Positions 24,695 through 33,547 are shown, counted from the stretch's first letter. The stretch: 52,187 bases of DNA from Chlorobiota bacterium (GCA_013153405.1 JAADEM010000072.1:1-52187), one strand, 5' to 3'. The notes: a model not told the origin generated them from the letters alone. A program made the numbers and translations.

Positions 24695-25999
24695 TCACTT
24701 CCAGATAATCCGGATTGTTTTTACTCTGATATCCTTAACCGGTCTGTCAACTGCATAGGTTTTCACACTGGCAATTTTGTCAACCACATCCATTCCTTTG
24801 GTAACCTCACCAAATACAGTATAATCTCCGTCAAGATGAGGGGCTCCTCCGACTGTAGTATATACTTTACGTTGTTCGGGTGTAAACTTAATATGTTTTT
24901 CCTTTTCTATCTCATTCAGCTCATCATCAGTAAAAATCCTGCCCGAAACAATATAAAACTGTGAACCGTCTGAACGGTTTCGCGGATTACGATCTTCGGG
25001 AAGTTTTGAGGCAGCAATGGCTCCTCTGCGGTGAAACAAGCCCGGCCTTATATTCATCGGTAGTGTGTAACCCGGCCCCTGCCAGCCTACCACATCATCC
25101 TTTTTTGCATACTTTGTATCGGCAGCTCCTGTCTGTATCAGAAAATCACGAATTACACGATGAACAAGCAAACTGTCGTAAAAATGATCACTTACCAGTT
25201 TTATAAAATTATCGCGATACACAGGTGTTTCGTTAAACAATTTTATATCAATATTACCCATGTCTGTAATAATCCGGAATCCTTTTATTTTTTTGTATGA
25301 AGGATAAACTTTATCTGTTCTCCGGCTTAAATGAATCAGGCTTTCGGGTTCCTTTTTTACTTTTTTCAGCATATCTGAAATCCACTTTGCCGGCAACACG
25401 GTAAGCTCAGATTGGTTGTTGGTTTTCCTTTTTTGTAGAATCCCGAACAATCTGTGATTTAAAGCAAATGCCGGTTTCCCCCGGCTCATTGACTTATTGG
25501 TCACAGGGTAAAAACTTACAGTATCTCTGTCGATTATTTGTTTTAAACCCGACTTGTGAATAAACAACTTCCTGTTTTTTCTGAACAGAGAATAGATCGA
25601 GTCTGTATTCTCCTCTGCATTTCTCAGTTTCAGATAATTTAGGTTTTTAACCCGCGTTTTCAGAAAAACAAGATTGTAATTAAAGCTATAGCCCACAAAA
25701 CCGCGTACATTGTTAAAATCATCGGTATTCATGTGAGCTGTTTTTGCCTTGTAACACCCTTTTATTAAATCAAGATTGGTAACAATTATATCATTTGCAA
25801 CATAAAAACCGTATCCCGATTTTAGCTGCCTCGAATAGTGGTCAAAGGTCTGTATACTAACTATTGCTTTTACATTGGTGCCATACGATAGTCTGGTGGC
25901 AGATATTTTTTGTTTTTTCTTTTTAGCCTGCTTCTTACCACCCGATCCGCAGCCGGCAACAAAAAATAACAAAGAAAAAACAATGAGATATCGAAGCAT
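24695..25999 (-). CDS. Lipoprotein: inactive trypsin-like domain fused to cyclophilin isomerase
   Basis: A lipoprotein signal ends at Cys17 (FVAGC). Residues about 42-210 follow the outline of an HtrA/S1C serine protease: SGYGFYVANDIIVTN, FVGYSFNYNLVFLKT, and KSMSRGKPAFALNHRLFGI. The three catalytic positions appear replaced: His by Asp77 (TNLDLI), Asp by Asn109, and Ser by Arg173 (SRGKP in place of NSGGP). Residues about 240-434 form a cyclophilin-type peptidyl-prolyl isomerase (LLVHRVIRDFLIQTG, GSQFYIVSGR, YTVFGEV). It probably acts in the periplasm as a chaperone-isomerase, with the pseudoprotease part binding substrates. It is the last of three tandem isomerases. Confidence 0.8.
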   Translation of the reverse strand: MLRYLIVFSLLFFVAGCGSGGKKQAKKKKQKISATRLSYGTNVKAIVSIQTFDHYSRQLKSGYGFYVANDIIVTNLDLIKGCYKAKTAHMNTDDFNNVRGFVGYSFNYNLVFLKTRVKNLNYLKLRNAEENTDSIYSLFRKNRKLFIHKSGLKQIIDRDTVSFYPVTNKSMSRGKPAFALNHRLFGILQKRKTNNQSELTVLPAKWISDMLKKVKKEPESLIHLSRRTDKVYPSYKKIKGFRIITDMGNIDIKLFNETPVYRDNFIKLVSDHFYDSLLVHRVIRDFLIQTGAADTKYAKKDDVVGWQGPGYTLPMNIRPGLFHRRGAIAASKLPEDRNPRNRSDGSQFYIVSGRIFTDDELNEIEKEKHIKFTPEQRKVYTTVGGAPHLDGDYTVFGEVTKGMDVVDKIASVKTYAVDRPVKDIRVKTIRIIWK

Positions 26000-26001
26000 A
26001 A

Positions 26002-26820
26002 TTATTTTAGCGTAACAATGGATACCTTAATTGTCACATCCTTTAAAGGACGATTGTTTTTATCTGTAGGTACCGAAGCAATCTTATCAATCACATCAAG
26101 ACCTTGTACAACTTCTCCGAAAACTGTGTACTCGCCGTCCAGTTCAGGAGTACCGCCTATTGTGGTATAAGCTTTACGTTGTTCTTCGGTAAACTCTTTT
26201 TTATCAGACAATGCATAATCAAAAGCAATGTCATCTTTTATTTTACGTAACAACTTATTAAACTCTCGGGGGTTTTCCTTTTTTAGCCGTGCCAGTTCCT
26301 CCTTATGCGGAAGGTAATATTTTCGCTTCAGTTTTATCATTATAGGATTATTAACCGACTTCTCAATCATATCGAGCTCTTCGTTTGTATACTTCCTGCC
26401 CTGAACAATGTAAAACTGCCCGATATCAGACATCTTGAAATGATTTATTTCTTCCGGTTGGCGTGGAGCGCAAATAGCTCCTTTTTTATGAAAACATTTA
26501 TCTGAAAATTCCGAATCGATATTTACAGGATTACCGTAACCTATATGTTTCCCCGGAGGTGCATTTCTGGAATCGGAAGAACCTCCCTGTATTACAAAAT
26601 TTTTAACCACTCTGTAAAAAAGTGTTCCGTTATACCTGCCTTCTGCTGCCAGTTTAAGAAACTCATCCCTGTGATGCGGTGTTTCATTGTAGAGCTTTAC
26701 CTTCATTGTGCCCATGTTGGTTATTATGTTTACATAATAAACCGGTTCTTTAGTTTGGGCATAAAATTCGGATTGAGATAATAAAAGAAAAATAAATGAA
26801 ATAAAAATCAACCTCCTCAT
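26002..26820 (-). CDS. Secreted cyclophilin-type peptidyl-prolyl isomerase
   Basis: The 272-residue protein has a cleavable signal peptide (about 1-21, ending FYAQ). Its cyclophilin domain includes LFYRVVKNFVIQGGSSD and IGQFYIVQGR. Between the two halves lies a charged, probably helical insertion of about 80 residues (roughly 148-222). The fold then resumes with YTTIGGTPELDGEYTVFGEV. The usual FHR is here FYR, keeping the catalytic arginine. It is 7 nt after the lipoprotein paralogue and 2 nt before the fused one, so all three are likely made together for periplasmic protein folding. Confidence 0.88.
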   Translation of the reverse strand: MRRLIFISFIFLLLSQSEFYAQTKEPVYYVNIITNMGTMKVKLYNETPHHRDEFLKLAAEGRYNGTLFYRVVKNFVIQGGSSDSRNAPPGKHIGYGNPVNIDSEFSDKCFHKKGAICAPRQPEEINHFKMSDIGQFYIVQGRKYTNEELDMIEKSVNNPIMIKLKRKYYLPHKEELARLKKENPREFNKLLRKIKDDIAFDYALSDKKEFTEEQRKAYTTIGGTPELDGEYTVFGEVVQGLDVIDKIASVPTDKNNRPLKDVTIKVSIVTLK

Positions 26821-26827
26821 AAATATT

Positions 26828-27637
26828 CTATTTTATCACTTCCACTTTAAGAATTTTAACGTCTTTCAATGGCCTGTCATTAGGGTCTGTAGGGACTTTT
26901 GCAATGCTGTCAACCACATTCAGCCCCTCAATTACCTCTCCAAATACAGTATAGTTCTCATCAAGGTGAGGAGTTCCGCCTATCGTTTTATATACCTGGC
27001 GCAATTCCGGTGGTATTTTATGCGGATGAGCTTTTATTTCATCATTAACAACTTTTTGTATTTTTTTCTGCATTGCATAAAACTCATCCCATTTTTCATC
27101 TTTCTGAAGAGCCATTAAACTGTCAGAATAGAGTGAAAGTGTTTTATAATATACAGATTGTTTATTCATCCTGTCCACTCTTTTTTCAACCTGATCAAGC
27201 TCTTCATCGGTGAAGGTTTTTCCCTGTACAATATAAAACTGGGAGCCTGATGATTTTTTCATCGGATTTATACGGTCACCTTCCCGAGCAGCAGCAAGTG
27301 CTCCTTTTTTATGAAAAAGCTCAGGATAATGTATCTCAGCCGGCAGGTCATATCCCGGACCTCCATTACCAAGGCGTTGTTCCGGTTCTGCATTTCTAGA
27401 ATCCGGATCTCCTCCCTGAATCATAAACTCATTAATTACCCTGTGAAAAAGAAGACCGTTATAAAACCCCTCTTCTGCAAGCCTTATAAAATTATCACGA
27501 TGAACAGGTGTTTCTTTATATAATTTAACCTTTATGTCACCGTAATTGGTTTTAATAAGAACGATTCTGTCTTCTTCTTTTTTATTACAGCTTTGCAAGA
27601 GAACTAATGCCGTAAAGATCAAAAGCAAATATCTCAT
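26828..27637 (-). CDS. Lipoprotein cyclophilin-type peptidyl-prolyl isomerase
   Basis: The 269-residue protein carries a lipoprotein signal (LLQSC, Cys17) and then the most canonical cyclophilin domain of the three: LLFHRVINEFMIQGGDPD, SSGSQFYIVQGK and YTVFGEVIEGLNVVDSIA. A charged insertion of about 60 residues separates the two halves, as in its neighbours. It would be anchored in the envelope and catalyse prolyl cis-trans isomerisation. It follows psd by 18 nt, linking it to the phospholipid genes upstream. Confidence 0.9.
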   Translation of the reverse strand: MRYLLLIFTALVLLQSCNKKEEDRIVLIKTNYGDIKVKLYKETPVHRDNFIRLAEEGFYNGLLFHRVINEFMIQGGDPDSRNAEPEQRLGNGGPGYDLPAEIHYPELFHKKGALAAAREGDRINPMKKSSGSQFYIVQGKTFTDEELDQVEKRVDRMNKQSVYYKTLSLYSDSLMALQKDEKWDEFYAMQKKIQKVVNDEIKAHPHKIPPELRQVYKTIGGTPHLDENYTVFGEVIEGLNVVDSIAKVPTDPNDRPLKDVKILKVEVIK

Positions 27638-27655
27638 GAGATTTTATATTTTGAT

Positions 27656-28348
27656 TTAGGATTTAAAAAGCTCATCAATCAGACTTGGCTCTCTCAGCCA
27701 ACCGATAATGGTTTGTTTTCCTCTGACTTTTTGGTTCAGTTTTACATCAATTACCGTATCCAGCGGAAGGTATAGATCCACTCTTGACCCGAACTTAATG
27801 AATCCTAGCTGCTGTCCCTGTTTAACTTCTTTCCCAACTTCAACATAACTGACAATCCGTCGTGCCATCGCTCCAGCTACCTGACGAATAAGCACCAGTA
27901 TACTTTCTTTGTGCTCAAGCACTATTGTAGTACGTTCGTTTTCGGTTGATGATTTCGGAAGATATGCAGCCCTGAATCTTCCTTTGTGGTGTTTAAAATA
28001 TTTTATAACACCGTCGACAGGAAACCAGTTGATGTGTACATTTGTTGGCGACATAAATATGGATACCTGAAGACACTTAGTTTTCAGATATTCCGGTTCT
28101 TCAACCTCTTCTATTACTACTATCTTACCATCGGCCGGAGCAAGAATAGCGTCTTCATTACTGTAGTGTTCTCTTCTGGGACTCCGGAAAAATCCGGCTA
28201 CAATAAAAAGCATAAGGAAAGTAAGCAGCCCGGTAACCTTCAGTGTGCTTATATCTCCTTCGGTCATATAGTATGCGGTAATATTTATAGTTGCCGCAAA
28301 CAAAAATGTATAAAGAATAATTTTAAAACCTTCCTTATGTATGGCCAT
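27656..28348 (-). CDS. psd: Phosphatidylserine decarboxylase, short proenzyme form
   Basis: The 230-residue protein is of the short class often annotated as PS or archaetidylserine decarboxylase-related. Two hydrophobic helices lie at about 9-27 and 37-52. ILAPADGKIVVI, SPTNVHINWFPVDG and the cleavage motif FIKFGSRVDLYLP (pyruvoyl from the serine of GS) are present. It sits between cdsA (11 nt before) and the isomerases. It is the second decarboxylase in the window and the one in the conserved cdsA context. Confidence 0.9.
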   Translation of the reverse strand: MAIHKEGFKIILYTFLFAATINITAYYMTEGDISTLKVTGLLTFLMLFIVAGFFRSPRREHYSNEDAILAPADGKIVVIEEVEEPEYLKTKCLQVSIFMSPTNVHINWFPVDGVIKYFKHHKGRFRAAYLPKSSTENERTTIVLEHKESILVLIRQVAGAMARRIVSYVEVGKEVKQGQQLGFIKFGSRVDLYLPLDTVIDVKLNQKVRGKQTIIGWLREPSLIDELFKS

Positions 28349-28359
28349 AATCTAAACTT

Positions 28360-29172
28360 TTAACTGCCAAAAAGATAAAACAATAAACTCATAACAGGAG
28401 CTGCAAACAAAGCACCGTCGAAACGGTCGAGTATACCCCCGTGCCCGGGCAAAAGCTTACCTGAGTCTTTTATATTAACACTTCGTTTCAATAACGATTC
28501 CACCAAGTCGCCCAGTGTTGCAAAAACGGAAACAAACAAACCTGTCACCAGCCATAACAAAATTGTACCCTGTTCTGTCAATTCACTCATAAAGTATGCT
28601 ACAATCATCGTCAAAATCAAACCACCCCAGAATCCTTCCCACGATTTTTTAGGCGAAACTCTTTCAAAAAGCCTGTGTTTGCCAAAATTTACTCCCACAA
28701 TATAAGCACCAGTATCATTAACCCAGATCATGGCAAAAAATGCCAGCAAAAGCTTAGGGTTGTAATCCCCTCCGGAATAAGCAAGCAAATTCAATGAGAG
28801 AAACGGCAATGAAATATATACAGAGATAAGCAGATAAACGGCCACCAAACGAAACGGATTTTTATACTTATTAAACAGAACTGTGATAAAAAATGCCCAT
28901 ATAGGCAAAATAGTAAGCATCATCCATTTTCGGTCAAGGCCGGTGTGAAAATGTAAAAAAGAGAGTATAAAGATGCCGGTTCCAAGCAAAACGGAATTAA
29001 TTAATAACACTCTGTTTTTTTCTTCACAAAGCATATCTTCAAGCTCAACCATTAACAAAACGGCAGATAGCGTGAACATTGCCATATAAATATACGGATG
29101 AGTCCATATTGATAACACAACTGCCAATACAATAAATATTCCTGTTAATGACCGTGTAACGAAATTATTCAT
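28360..29172 (-). CDS. cdsA: Phosphatidate cytidylyltransferase
   Basis: This integral membrane enzyme of 270 residues makes CDP-diacylglycerol, the precursor of all phospholipids. At least seven hydrophobic segments are visible. The C-terminal family signature appears as LLKRSVNIKDSGKLLPGHGG, followed directly by ILDRFDG. The ATG at 29172 is used; a TTG one codon upstream is unlikely. It lies 110 nt after the LUD-domain gene and 11 nt before psd, so it supplies CDP-diacylglycerol to genes such as cls in the same window. Confidence 0.95.
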   Translation of the reverse strand: MNNFVTRSLTGIFIVLAVVLSIWTHPYIYMAMFTLSAVLLMVELEDMLCEEKNRVLLINSVLLGTGIFILSFLHFHTGLDRKWMMLTILPIWAFFITVLFNKYKNPFRLVAVYLLISVYISLPFLSLNLLAYSGGDYNPKLLLAFFAMIWVNDTGAYIVGVNFGKHRLFERVSPKKSWEGFWGGLILTMIVAYFMSELTEQGTILLWLVTGLFVSVFATLGDLVESLLKRSVNIKDSGKLLPGHGGILDRFDGALFAAPVMSLLFYLFGS

Positions 29173-29285
29173 CAATCCAATTTAGAGCTACAAAGGTATA
29201 ATATCTTTAGCAATTAGAAAATTACTAAAAAATTATATCAGAATAAAACATGACTAAGATTTCAGAAGGGCAGATAACCTGAATT

Positions 29286-29957
29286 TTACAGTGTGTCACC
29301 GATCATAATAACGATAAGTTCGCGCGGCCCGTGTGCTCCCATTACAAGTGTTTTTTCAATATCGGCAGTGCGGCTAGGACCGGCTACAAAAGTCACCTGA
29401 GCCGGATAACTGTTTCCGTATTTATTTTTAAGCAGATCAAAAGCATCGGAAATAAAAGGAACAAGCCTGGAATATGATGCTATTACTATGTGAACCGGAG
29501 GAAATACATTCATCCGGCGTCCTGAACCATACGAACTTACAACAACGGAACCTGTGCGGGCAACAAGGGCTTCACATCTTGTTACCCCGGCCTCCATTTC
29601 ATTGAATCTCTCGGGTGCACTTTCGATTGGAACGCTATCTCCAAGCTCTTCTATCAGGGTTTCATCAGTACAAAAAACGGAATTCAGACCTCTTTCTTTA
29701 AGTATGCTATTTAAGACTAAAGGAACCTCATCTTTGCTTTTAACCTTAAAGAACTTCCCACTAATCGCTTCCAGCTCTTTCCTGAAAGTATCCTCAAGGT
29801 TTTCGGGCACAGGAAAAACAGGCCTCCCGTCATCTTCTATCTCATCAAAACGGGAGGTTTCCGTATCTTTTTGTGCATTCTTAAGACGGGATAAAATGTT
29901 TTTTCTGGCCGCAACCGAAATCCCGTCAGGACTCTTTTTCTTTTTTGTCCTTTTCAC
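29286..29957 (-). CDS. LUD-domain (LutC-like) protein
   Basis: The 223-residue protein has the LUD/LutC pattern: AARKNILSRLKNAQ near the start, then GVTRCEALVARTGSVVVSS and FVAGPSRTADIEKTLVMGAHGP. LutC is part of the LutABC lactate oxidase, but no lutA or lutB is here, so this is one of the orphan members found widely in Bacteroidota. The apparent start is a GTG inside the last codons of ftsH, giving a 32-nt overlap in another frame and so translational coupling. The Lys-rich first residues (MKRTKKKKSP) come from this overlap and may not be essential. Confidence 0.82.
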   Translation of the reverse strand: MKRTKKKKSPDGISVAARKNILSRLKNAQKDTETSRFDEIEDDGRPVFPVPENLEDTFRKELEAISGKFFKVKSKDEVPLVLNSILKERGLNSVFCTDETLIEELGDSVPIESAPERFNEMEAGVTRCEALVARTGSVVVSSYGSGRRMNVFPPVHIVIASYSRLVPFISDAFDLLKNKYGNSYPAQVTFVAGPSRTADIEKTLVMGAHGPRELIVIMIGDTL

Positions 29958-32046
29958 CTTTGTTTATTTCCGGTTCTGTTTCAGACTTTGGCTCCTCTTT
30001 TGTTTCAGCCTTTTCGTCTGAAATTTTATCCTCAGCCACAGTTTGTTTTTCTTCGGTTTTCTCTCCGTCTTTCACACTCTTCTTTTCCGAAGCTTCTTCG
30101 TCTTCAATGAAGTGAGTCTTCTGGCGCTTCCCGAATATTCTTTCAAGATCCTCGCTGAAAATAACTTCACGTTCAAGGAGTATTTCAGCCAGTTGCTGAT
30201 GTTTCTCCTTATTTTCTGTAAGTATCTTTTTAGCTCTTTCGTATTGTTCACTTACCAGAACCTGCACCTCATTATCGATAAGTTCGGCCGTTTTCTCACT
30301 GTATGGTTTCTGGAATGCATATTCCGATTGTCCTGAAGAATCGAAGAAGCTGATATTACCTATTTTCTTGTTCATTCCAAAATAGGAAACCATTGCATAC
30401 GCCTGCTTGGTAACTTTCTCGAGATCGTTTAATGCTCCTGTGCTTATTGTTCCCAAAACAAGTTCTTCGGCTGCACGTCCTCCCAGTGCCGAACACATCT
30501 CATCAAGAATCTGTTCTTTTGTTGTCAGCTGACGTTCCTCTGGCAGATACCAGGCTGCACCAAGAGCTTTTCCCCGCGGAACAATAGTTACTTTGATCAA
30601 CGGATGTGCGTGTTCGAGCAGCCAGCTGATAGTTGCATGACCTGCTTCGTGAAAGGCAACCGCCTTACGTTCGTCCTGCGGTATTATTTTGTTCTTTTTC
30701 TCAAGTCCGCCAATTATTCTATCTACAGCATCAAGGAAATCTTCCTTTTCAACAATCTTTTTACCTTTACGTGCAGCTATCAATGCTGCTTCGTTACACA
30801 CGTTGGCAATATCGGCACCAGAGAATCCCGGTGTTTGCTTTGCCAGAAAATCGCTTTTTACATCATCAGCCAGTTTCAGCGGACGCAGATGCACTTCAAA
30901 TATCTCTTTACGTTCGTTCAGGTCGGGCAACTCCACGTGTATCTGGCGGTCGAAACGTCCGGCACGCATAAGAGCACGGTCAAGGATATCAACACGGTTT
31001 GTTGCCGCCAGAATTATTACTCCACTGTTGGTGGCAAAACCATCCATCTCGGTCAGAAGCTGGTTCAGGGTGTTTTCACGCTCGTCATTAGCTCCCATAT
31101 TGGGACTCTTGCCCCTTGCCCGTCCAATGGCATCTATCTCATCAATAAATACTATACACGGGGCTTTCTCCTTGGCTTTTTTGAAAAGGTCACGAACACG
31201 ACTTGCTCCTACACCTACAAACATCTCAACAAAATCGGAACCCGACATGCTAAAGAAAGGTACATTTGCCTCGCCGGCAACGGCCTTGGCAAGCAGTGTT
31301 TTACCTGTTCCCGGAGGGCCGATCAAGAGAGCTCCTTTGGGAATCTTACCTCCCAGCTCAGTATATTTTTTCGGATTTTTAAGAAAATCGACTATCTCTT
31401 CAACCTCTTGTTTTGCTTCGTTCAGTCCTGCAACATCATTAAAAGTTACATTAATGTCCGACTCTTTATCAAAAACCTTTGCACGCGATTTCCCTACATT
31501 AAATATATTGGCACCTCCGCCTCCACCGCCCTGTGAACTCATGCGGCGGAATATAAATACCCACACAAGCACAAGCAGCAACAAAGGCCACATCATACTG
31601 AAAAATTCACCCATAAAGTTTGACCTGTCCACGGCCTCGATATCAAAATTTTCGTGATACTCTTCCTGTGCTTTCAGAAGCAGGTTATCAAATGATTCGT
31701 CAGAAAGGTAAGTCACCGTCAGATGCGGACCAATAGCAGGAGGCGTTGCAAACTGACCGGTAAAAAGGTCCTTGTATTTATCAACCGCATCCTTTTTTAA
31801 GGTTATTTCTGCTTTACCCTCATTCCTTATCTTTACAACCTTTTCAATATCACCACTCGGAAGTATTCTGTTTTTGAATACGCTGTAAGAAATCTCCTTG
31901 GGATTTTGCCCGAGATTCATTGTACTTACCACAATCAGGGCAATAGCCACAAGACCATAAGCCCAGTAAAGATTAAATTTAGGCAATTTAGGTTTATTCC
32001 CGTCCATTCCGGGTAATTGGTTTTTTGGTTTTTTCTCTTCTGCCAT
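29926..32046 (-). CDS. ftsH: ATP-dependent zinc metalloprotease FtsH
   Basis: This inner-membrane AAA protease (706 residues) degrades misfolded membrane and some soluble proteins. Features in order: transmembrane segments at about 26-43 and 151-167 around a periplasmic domain, a Gly-rich linker (173-178), Walker A GPPGTGKT (243-250), Walker B IVFIDE (298-303), AAA arginines in RAGRFDR, and the zinc site HEAGH (466-470). The third zinc ligand aspartate probably lies in GALNDLEKVT. A Lys/Glu-rich low-complexity tail of about 60 residues ends the protein and is longer than in E. coli. It follows rsfS by 25 nt. Confidence 0.97.
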   Translation of the reverse strand: MAEEKKPKNQLPGMDGNKPKLPKFNLYWAYGLVAIALIVVSTMNLGQNPKEISYSVFKNRILPSGDIEKVVKIRNEGKAEITLKKDAVDKYKDLFTGQFATPPAIGPHLTVTYLSDESFDNLLLKAQEEYHENFDIEAVDRSNFMGEFFSMMWPLLLLVLVWVFIFRRMSSQGGGGGGANIFNVGKSRAKVFDKESDINVTFNDVAGLNEAKQEVEEIVDFLKNPKKYTELGGKIPKGALLIGPPGTGKTLLAKAVAGEANVPFFSMSGSDFVEMFVGVGASRVRDLFKKAKEKAPCIVFIDEIDAIGRARGKSPNMGANDERENTLNQLLTEMDGFATNSGVIILAATNRVDILDRALMRAGRFDRQIHVELPDLNERKEIFEVHLRPLKLADDVKSDFLAKQTPGFSGADIANVCNEAALIAARKGKKIVEKEDFLDAVDRIIGGLEKKNKIIPQDERKAVAFHEAGHATISWLLEHAHPLIKVTIVPRGKALGAAWYLPEERQLTTKEQILDEMCSALGGRAAEELVLGTISTGALNDLEKVTKQAYAMVSYFGMNKKIGNISFFDSSGQSEYAFQKPYSEKTAELIDNEVQVLVSEQYERAKKILTENKEKHQQLAEILLEREVIFSEDLERIFGKRQKTHFIEDEEASEKKSVKDGEKTEEKQTVAEDKISDEKAETKEEPKSETEPEINKGEKDKKEKES

Positions 32047-32069
32047 TATGTTTAACTACTTATTTTATT

Positions 32070-32444
32070 CTAAAAAATATCTTCAACTTCTGTTCGTTTT
32101 GCATCTGCCCATAAACCTTCAAGGTTATAAAACTCTCTGACTGACTTCTGAAATACGTGAACAATGACATCAACATAATCAATCAGAATCCATTCTGCAT
32201 TTTCTTTCCCTTCGATGTGATACGGGTGTTCCTTCAGGTTTTTCCAAACAAATTCTTCCACCGAGTCGGCAACTGCGTCAACGTGAGTATTACTGTCTCC
32301 TTCACAAATCACAAAATAATTGCAAATTGAATTATCAATTCCGTTCATATCCAGTATAACGATATTCTTCCCTTTCTTTTCCTGTATTCCATCTACAATT
32401 ACATCAACCAGTTCCTTCGAGGTAAATTCTTCCGTTTTTTTCAT
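32070..32444 (-). CDS. rsfS: Ribosome silencing factor RsfS (Iojap/DUF143)
   Basis: The protein binds ribosomal protein uL14 and blocks subunit joining during starvation. From the ATG used here it has 124 residues, the normal size. CNYFVICEGDSNTHVDAVAD and DYVDVIVHVFQKSVREFY are the recognisable core. The frame is open for 84 more codons upstream, but that stretch lies over birA on the other strand and lacks family features. A -7 box sits 39 nt before the ATG. It heads the rsfS-ftsH operon, a common order in Bacteroidota. Confidence 0.92.
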   Translation of the reverse strand: MKKTEEFTSKELVDVIVDGIQEKKGKNIVILDMNGIDNSICNYFVICEGDSNTHVDAVADSVEEFVWKNLKEHPYHIEGKENAEWILIDYVDVIVHVFQKSVREFYNLEGLWADAKRTEVEDIF

Positions 32445-32483
32445 ATAGTCAGATAAAGAACAAACAGTTTTATTTAATTTTGG

Positions 32484-32491
32484 CAAAGATA
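32484..32491 (-). promoter_or_regulatory. -7 box for the rsfS-ftsH operon
   Basis: TATCTTTG on the minus strand lies between the divergent rsfS and birA starts and supports the shorter rsfS reading. Confidence 0.5.
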
Positions 32492-32532
32492 CTATTTTTA
32501 AGTAAGATACTCTACAAGTATCACACAGGGAG

Positions 32533-33330
32533 ATGTTAAAAAATATTACGATTCGACAAATGATAAAACAAGCTGATACAGAAGGTTCAAAAAAAACACC
32601 CAGGATATTTTCTTTCGATTCTTTACCATCGACCAATGACAAGATGAAAGAGTTGCTGGCAGAGGAGGAGCTGCCTGAATATACAATTGTCATCACAGAT
32701 CATCAGACTTCCGGCAGGGGACAGGAAGGTAACAGCTGGGAGAGTGAAAAAGGTAAAAATCTTACTTTCAGCATCCTGTTAAGGCCTGAACACCTTGAAC
32801 CGCAGTATCAGTTCTACATATCAAAAGCCGTTTCCGTAGCAATAACCGAGACACTTGCACTGTACGGCATCGATACAGAAATAAAATGGCCTAATGATAT
32901 TTATACAGGAAATAAAAAAATAGCAGGAATACTTATTGAAAATGAGCTGATGGGAAATTTCATATCTTCCTCCATCGCAGGAATAGGGTTAAATGTTAAT
33001 CAAACCTCTTTTTCTGAAAAAGCAGGAAATCCTGTATCGATGCAAAACATCACAGGAGTAAAATACGACCTGAGTAAGGTACTAAACGATTTAGTAAATG
33101 AGATGGTAAGATTTTGCATTAACCTTACAGAGGATGAATTTCAACAGCTTGATGAAAGGTACGAATACAGATTAATGAGGCGTACCGGCTTTCATAAATA
33201 CCGGGATGCAAAAGGTGAGTTCCTTGCTAAAATCAAGAGGATTGAGCCAATGGGAATGCTACTGCTAACTGACACAGAAGGAAAGGAAAGGAGATACGGG
33301 TTTAAGGAGGTGGAGTTTGTACAGGAGTAG
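32533..33330 (+). CDS. birA: Biotin-[acetyl-CoA-carboxylase] ligase (no DNA-binding domain)
   Basis: The 265-residue enzyme activates biotin as biotinyl-AMP and attaches it to biotin carboxyl carrier protein. It has SGRGQEGNSWES (adenylate loop), IKWPNDIYTGNKKIAGILIE with the catalytic lysines, and SIAGIGLNVNQT. The N-terminal winged helix of the E. coli repressor form is absent, so it is a ligase only. The C-terminal domain (about 215-265) is present. It is divergent from rsfS and convergent with the arsC-like gene. Confidence 0.93.
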   Translation: MLKNITIRQMIKQADTEGSKKTPRIFSFDSLPSTNDKMKELLAEEELPEYTIVITDHQTSGRGQEGNSWESEKGKNLTFSILLRPEHLEPQYQFYISKAVSVAITETLALYGIDTEIKWPNDIYTGNKKIAGILIENELMGNFISSSIAGIGLNVNQTSFSEKAGNPVSMQNITGVKYDLSKVLNDLVNEMVRFCINLTEDEFQQLDERYEYRLMRRTGFHKYRDAKGEFLAKIKRIEPMGMLLLTDTEGKERRYGFKEVEFVQE

Positions 33331-33376
33331 CGGGGCGGTGTGTCGTTGCTATGAAACTCTGCAGCCAGGGCCGGCT

Positions 33377-33484
33377 TTTGATGCCGTCCAAAAAGTGATT
33401 TTCTCGCAAAGGCCCGCCTGGAAAGTCGGACAGGCCTTTGCGTGATGTTTTCATCATTTTTGTTCTTTTTAGACAACCTCTTTT
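33377..33484. repeat. Short element with inverted ends between birA and arsC-like gene
   Basis: The left end GATGCCGTCCAAAAAG and the reversed right end GAGGTTGTCTAAAAAG match at 11-12 of 16 positions. The interior has a perfect 10-bp hairpin CGCAAAGGCC / GGCCTTTGCG (33405-33414 and 33433-33442). The ends resemble the repeat units at 19671 and 19803. A further GTTCC-GTA-GGAAC palindrome lies at 33506-33518. The surrounding 287-nt gap encodes no convincing protein. Confidence 0.5.
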
Positions 33485-33547
33485 CCTCCATCTTCTACAT
33501 CCGGAGTTCCGTAGGAACGGCACAGGAACGATCCCGGCATCTTGACA

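Noticed and set aside
30604-31657. Long open frames of more than 300 codons on the + strand opposite ftsH
   Set aside because: They lie wholly inside the well-supported ftsH gene, in antisense, with composition typical of an antisense shadow and no recognisable domain.
32445-32696. 84-codon N-terminal extension of rsfS
   Set aside because: It covers the rsfS promoter box and the start of birA on the other strand and has no RsfS features.
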